54,058 bases of DNA from Bacteroidales bacterium (GTDB lineage: Bacteria; Bacteroidota; Bacteroidia; Bacteroidales; VadinHA17): positions 355 to 54,412 of the forward strand of contig PLLX01000194.1 in the NCBI GenBank assembly GCA_003141415.1. Reading direction: 5' to 3'. Shown one piece after another: positions 52,148 to 54,058 of the stretch. A model generated the notes under the pieces. That model was not told where the DNA came from. It saw only the letters and a list, made by a program, of their open reading frames with translations, and searched no databases. How positions within the stretch are numbered: position 1 is the first letter of the stretch; each line of letters opens with the position of its first letter. A program made the position numbers and the translations under genes.

Positions 52148-52294
52148 TTAAGGGTGGATTTGTAAAGTAAAATTACTCCTTTTTACCGATTTATTTTTTC
52201 TTAATGATTCTCCTTTTAATTCTATTCGATGAGCATTTCATACCAATCTATACATAATAGCATCAGCCAGGGTTGGAAAAAAGCATGTGTTTGG
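52148..52294 (-). pseudogene. istB: C-terminal remnant of an IS21 IstB-like ATPase
   Basis: The minus-strand frame reads '[13 protein letters not shown]', a TGA, then '[16 protein letters not shown]', the characteristic end of IstB helper proteins of IS21 transposons ('[24 protein letters not shown]' type). Only about 49 codons remain, with an internal stop. istA and most of istB are gone. Confidence 0.75.
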
Positions 52295-52443
52295 CGGTGA
52301 AGAGACGGTTGCAGGGATGTACCACCAAACTCTTGCTTGCGCGTTGGATATCACGGTATTATGTTGAAAACCTTACAGCTAACGGGAGTCTGTCTAATAA
52401 CCTAATCTGGATTTTTGATTTAAGCGATATTTAGTGATCTCTC

Positions 52444-52580
52444 TGGAAAAGCCAATGGCTTTGACCATAGTAAGCCAGACCTGATTGACCACCAAAAGCT
52501 GAAGTTAATAGGTTGTAATTAAGTCATTTATATAATATGTAATATAACCGTCAAGAAGTGGTCAATATGTTCGGCTTTTA
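52444..52580 (-). mobile_element. IS21-type end remnant, copy 2
   Basis: Minus strand: TGTAAAAGCCGAACATATTGACC… to CTTTTGGTGGTCAAT…ACTATGGTCAAAGCCATTGG. It matches copy 1 at 48423-48560 over about 137 bp in the same orientation, on the other side of the CHAT gene. The 150 bp between it and the istB remnant show no gene. Confidence 0.55.
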
Positions 52581-52761
52581 CAGACAATCGGAATATCTAT
52601 TATAAGTAAAAACCTAAACATTATTACATTTTTTAAATAAAAAAACTCAGCTACTGTTATTCACGGAGTTCTTTATTGCTAAATTCTTTCGTCTGGGTCT
52701 CGTCAGAAGTCAATTTTAATGTTCCCCCGGATGACTTTTCGAATATGGGACAGGTGTGAAT

Positions 52762-53280
52762 CTATATGATAATCCTATATGATAATCCAAATTTGAATCT
52801 GTCGATTATTCCTGTTCCTACATATACACCAATCCTTTTTATATATACTTTAGTAATTACTGCAAAATTAATATAAGAATGAAAATTACGATAACAATAT
52901 CCAACATAACTTGTGCTTTGATAAATTTCTCTTGAATATCCGTATCCAATCATCGGTGTAACAAACAATATTTTTGAGGAAAGTATGTTGATATTATATC
53001 CAACATTAATAACACCTGCACTCATTTTATTTGAATATATCATCGAAGAGGTAAAATTCGATTTATTACCATTTCCCAATCCCAAATTATCTGAAATATC
53101 AAAATAGTAGTGACCAATGGACCCGCTTCCATTAAAACCAACCTTAGGTGAAAATTGTGGTTCAAAAACCGCTACACCAAATGATATGTCAATTTGTTCA
53201 ATATCCCTAACCTTTCTTTGGCCAAAAGATGTTAATGTTAACACTAACATCATAGACATTAAAAATAAGATTCTTTTCAT
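52762..53280 (-). CDS. Exported beta-barrel-like protein of unknown function
   Basis: The 172-residue protein has a signal peptide ('ILFLMSMMLVLTLTSFGQ'). The mature part alternates hydrophobic and aromatic residues and ends in strands typical of small outer-membrane or porin-like barrels ('ILFVTPMIGYGYSREIY', 'IGVYVGTGIIDRFKFGLSYRI'). No family is recognised. The end 'LSYRIII' with aromatic residues in the last strand fits outer-membrane insertion. It follows the 53299..53670 gene by 18 bp, so the two are probably co-transcribed. Confidence 0.7.
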   Translation of the reverse strand: MKRILFLMSMMLVLTLTSFGQRKVRDIEQIDISFGVAVFEPQFSPKVGFNGSGSIGHYYFDISDNLGLGNGNKSNFTSSMIYSNKMSAGVINVGYNINILSSKILFVTPMIGYGYSREIYQSTSYVGYCYRNFHSYINFAVITKVYIKRIGVYVGTGIIDRFKFGLSYRIII

Positions 53281-53298
53281 TTGCTTTTATTTATTAGT

Positions 53299-53670
53299 TT
53301 ATAATATGTTTGTAACTCTTACCTTTGCTTCAACAGAAACAATACCCTCCGTTATAGCCGTAAAGTCTTTATACATTGTAACCTGATCCGAAGGAATGGT
53401 AGATGTCTTATTGAGTTTAATGCAAAGGTTATTGCTATCTTCAGGGTCGCTTTCTTCTGTCAGTGTACCTCCGGTCAATTCCGAATTTGTCATATCAACT
53501 GGTGCAACACCTTTCACTCCATAATCAAAAGTGAAATGTGCGTATATCGGGTTGTTTTTGGAGGGATCAGTGCTTCCTGAAGTATTGGCTAAAGACTCCG
53601 GCTGACATGATATGATGAATGGCAGGCAGTTCATCAAAATTATTTTGATAATATTTATCCGGATATACAT
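53299..53670 (-). CDS. Hypothetical small lipoprotein
   Basis: The 123-residue protein has a lipoprotein signal ending 'CLPFIISCQPES'; the Met at codon 13 may be the true start. The mature chain is polar ('STDPSKNNPIYAHFTFDYGVKG', 'TNSELTGGTLTEESDPEDS', 'SVEAKVRVTNIL'). It is short and ends abruptly in a beta-like stretch, and could be a truncated larger lipoprotein. No family recognised. It is 18 bp upstream of the barrel-like protein gene. Confidence 0.6.
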   Translation of the reverse strand: MYIRINIIKIILMNCLPFIISCQPESLANTSGSTDPSKNNPIYAHFTFDYGVKGVAPVDMTNSELTGGTLTEESDPEDSNNLCIKLNKTSTIPSDQVTMYKDFTAITEGIVSVEAKVRVTNIL

Positions 53671-54058
53671 GATTTCTGGTTATTATGACTTATTCAGCAT
53701 ACTAATGTCAAATATTTGCCTGTGTGTGGAGAATACTTTCTAAAACAAATTGCAACTTACCTTATAAAAATAATATTCATTTCTTTAAGATCACAATATG
53801 TGACCTTAATTTTTCTCTTGCTGGCGTTTTCGTTGACGCATGTTCTTTCATTTTACGCACTGGCATCTTCTGAATAAATCATATAGAATGATCATAATAT
53901 ATTAAAATATAGTTATTTGTGCAGTATTTATGGCTACATTGAATATATACGTAAACGGCCGCTTAATCGGCCAATCAGCAAACTGCATAAAGACTCTTTG
54001 GGGGCTGGTGGCACCACTTCTTTAAACTGCAAATCCCGCAAGATCAATGATCTGCGGG
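53671..54058. other. 388-bp gap with a terminal hairpin
   Basis: No supported gene; the longest frames are about 30 codons. CCCGC-A-AGATC / GATCTGCGGG at 54035-54058 is a 10-bp hairpin with one bulge running to the window edge, and GGCCGCTTAATCGGCC at 53968-53983 is a short hairpin. Confidence 0.4.

Overview
The window looks like a chromosome segment of an anaerobic or facultative member of the Bacteroidota, probably Bacteroidales/Marinilabiliales. The evidence is AT-rich DNA, several TAnnTTTG (-7) promoter boxes, a DUF3127 protein, a single-chain 1228-residue PurL, many 'xxSC' lipoproteins, and formylglycine-like and CHAT proteins. No rRNA or phylogenetic marker allows a firmer placement.

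Layout. 1-12.5 kb: housekeeping genes. A Tat-exported sugar isomerase/epimerase runs off the left edge, followed by MnmD-type tRNA methyltransferase, an FKBP/cyclophilin/DUF3127 operon, a YVTN-propeller phosphoesterase, an M3 peptidase and PurL. 12.7-17.8 kb (minus): a five-gene heterodisulfide-reductase-like operon (HdrC, HdrB, HdrA, second HdrC, membrane HdrE/HdrD fusion). 18-21.7 kb (minus): glutathione peroxidase, DUF3788, SUMF1, VOC, DUF3795 and small envelope proteins. 21.8-29.7 kb: a sulfur locus with an exported rhodanese-fold protein lacking the loop cysteine but ending in a single terminal Cys, two YeeE/YedE half-transporters, a Psr/Phs-type molybdoenzyme with its Fe-S and NrfD subunits, and a divergent class-V (cysteine-desulfurase-like) PLP enzyme. 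29.8-33.1 kb: a P3A proton ATPase and a decayed YeeE/YedE gene. 33.4-37.1 kb: ETF-quinone oxidoreductase and a fused beta-alpha electron transfer flavoprotein. 38.2-43.8 kb: a polyphosphate-flavoured block (CHAD, phosphofructokinase, SixA, PPK1, isoprenylcysteine-methyltransferase-like). 44-46.7 kb: a second, exported glutathione peroxidase, a CAP protein and a DUF6263-like protein. 47-54 kb: tRNA-Pro(UGG), then a graveyard of gene relics, a tRNA fragment, IS21-type relics and one large intact gene, an exported TPR-CHAT protein with near-identical 42-residue repeats.

How the parts may connect (inference): the Hdr-like complex, the Psr-like enzyme and ETF/ETF-QO are three electron routes between cytoplasmic carriers, the quinone pool and sulfur compounds. 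The rhodanese, YedE pair and class-V enzyme could move and use the sulfane sulfur. Many intergenic gaps carry a private short tandem repeat, two of them directly upstream of sulfur-locus genes. The strongest candidates for something undescribed are the Cys-tailed rhodanese with its neighbours and the heptanucleotide array before it.
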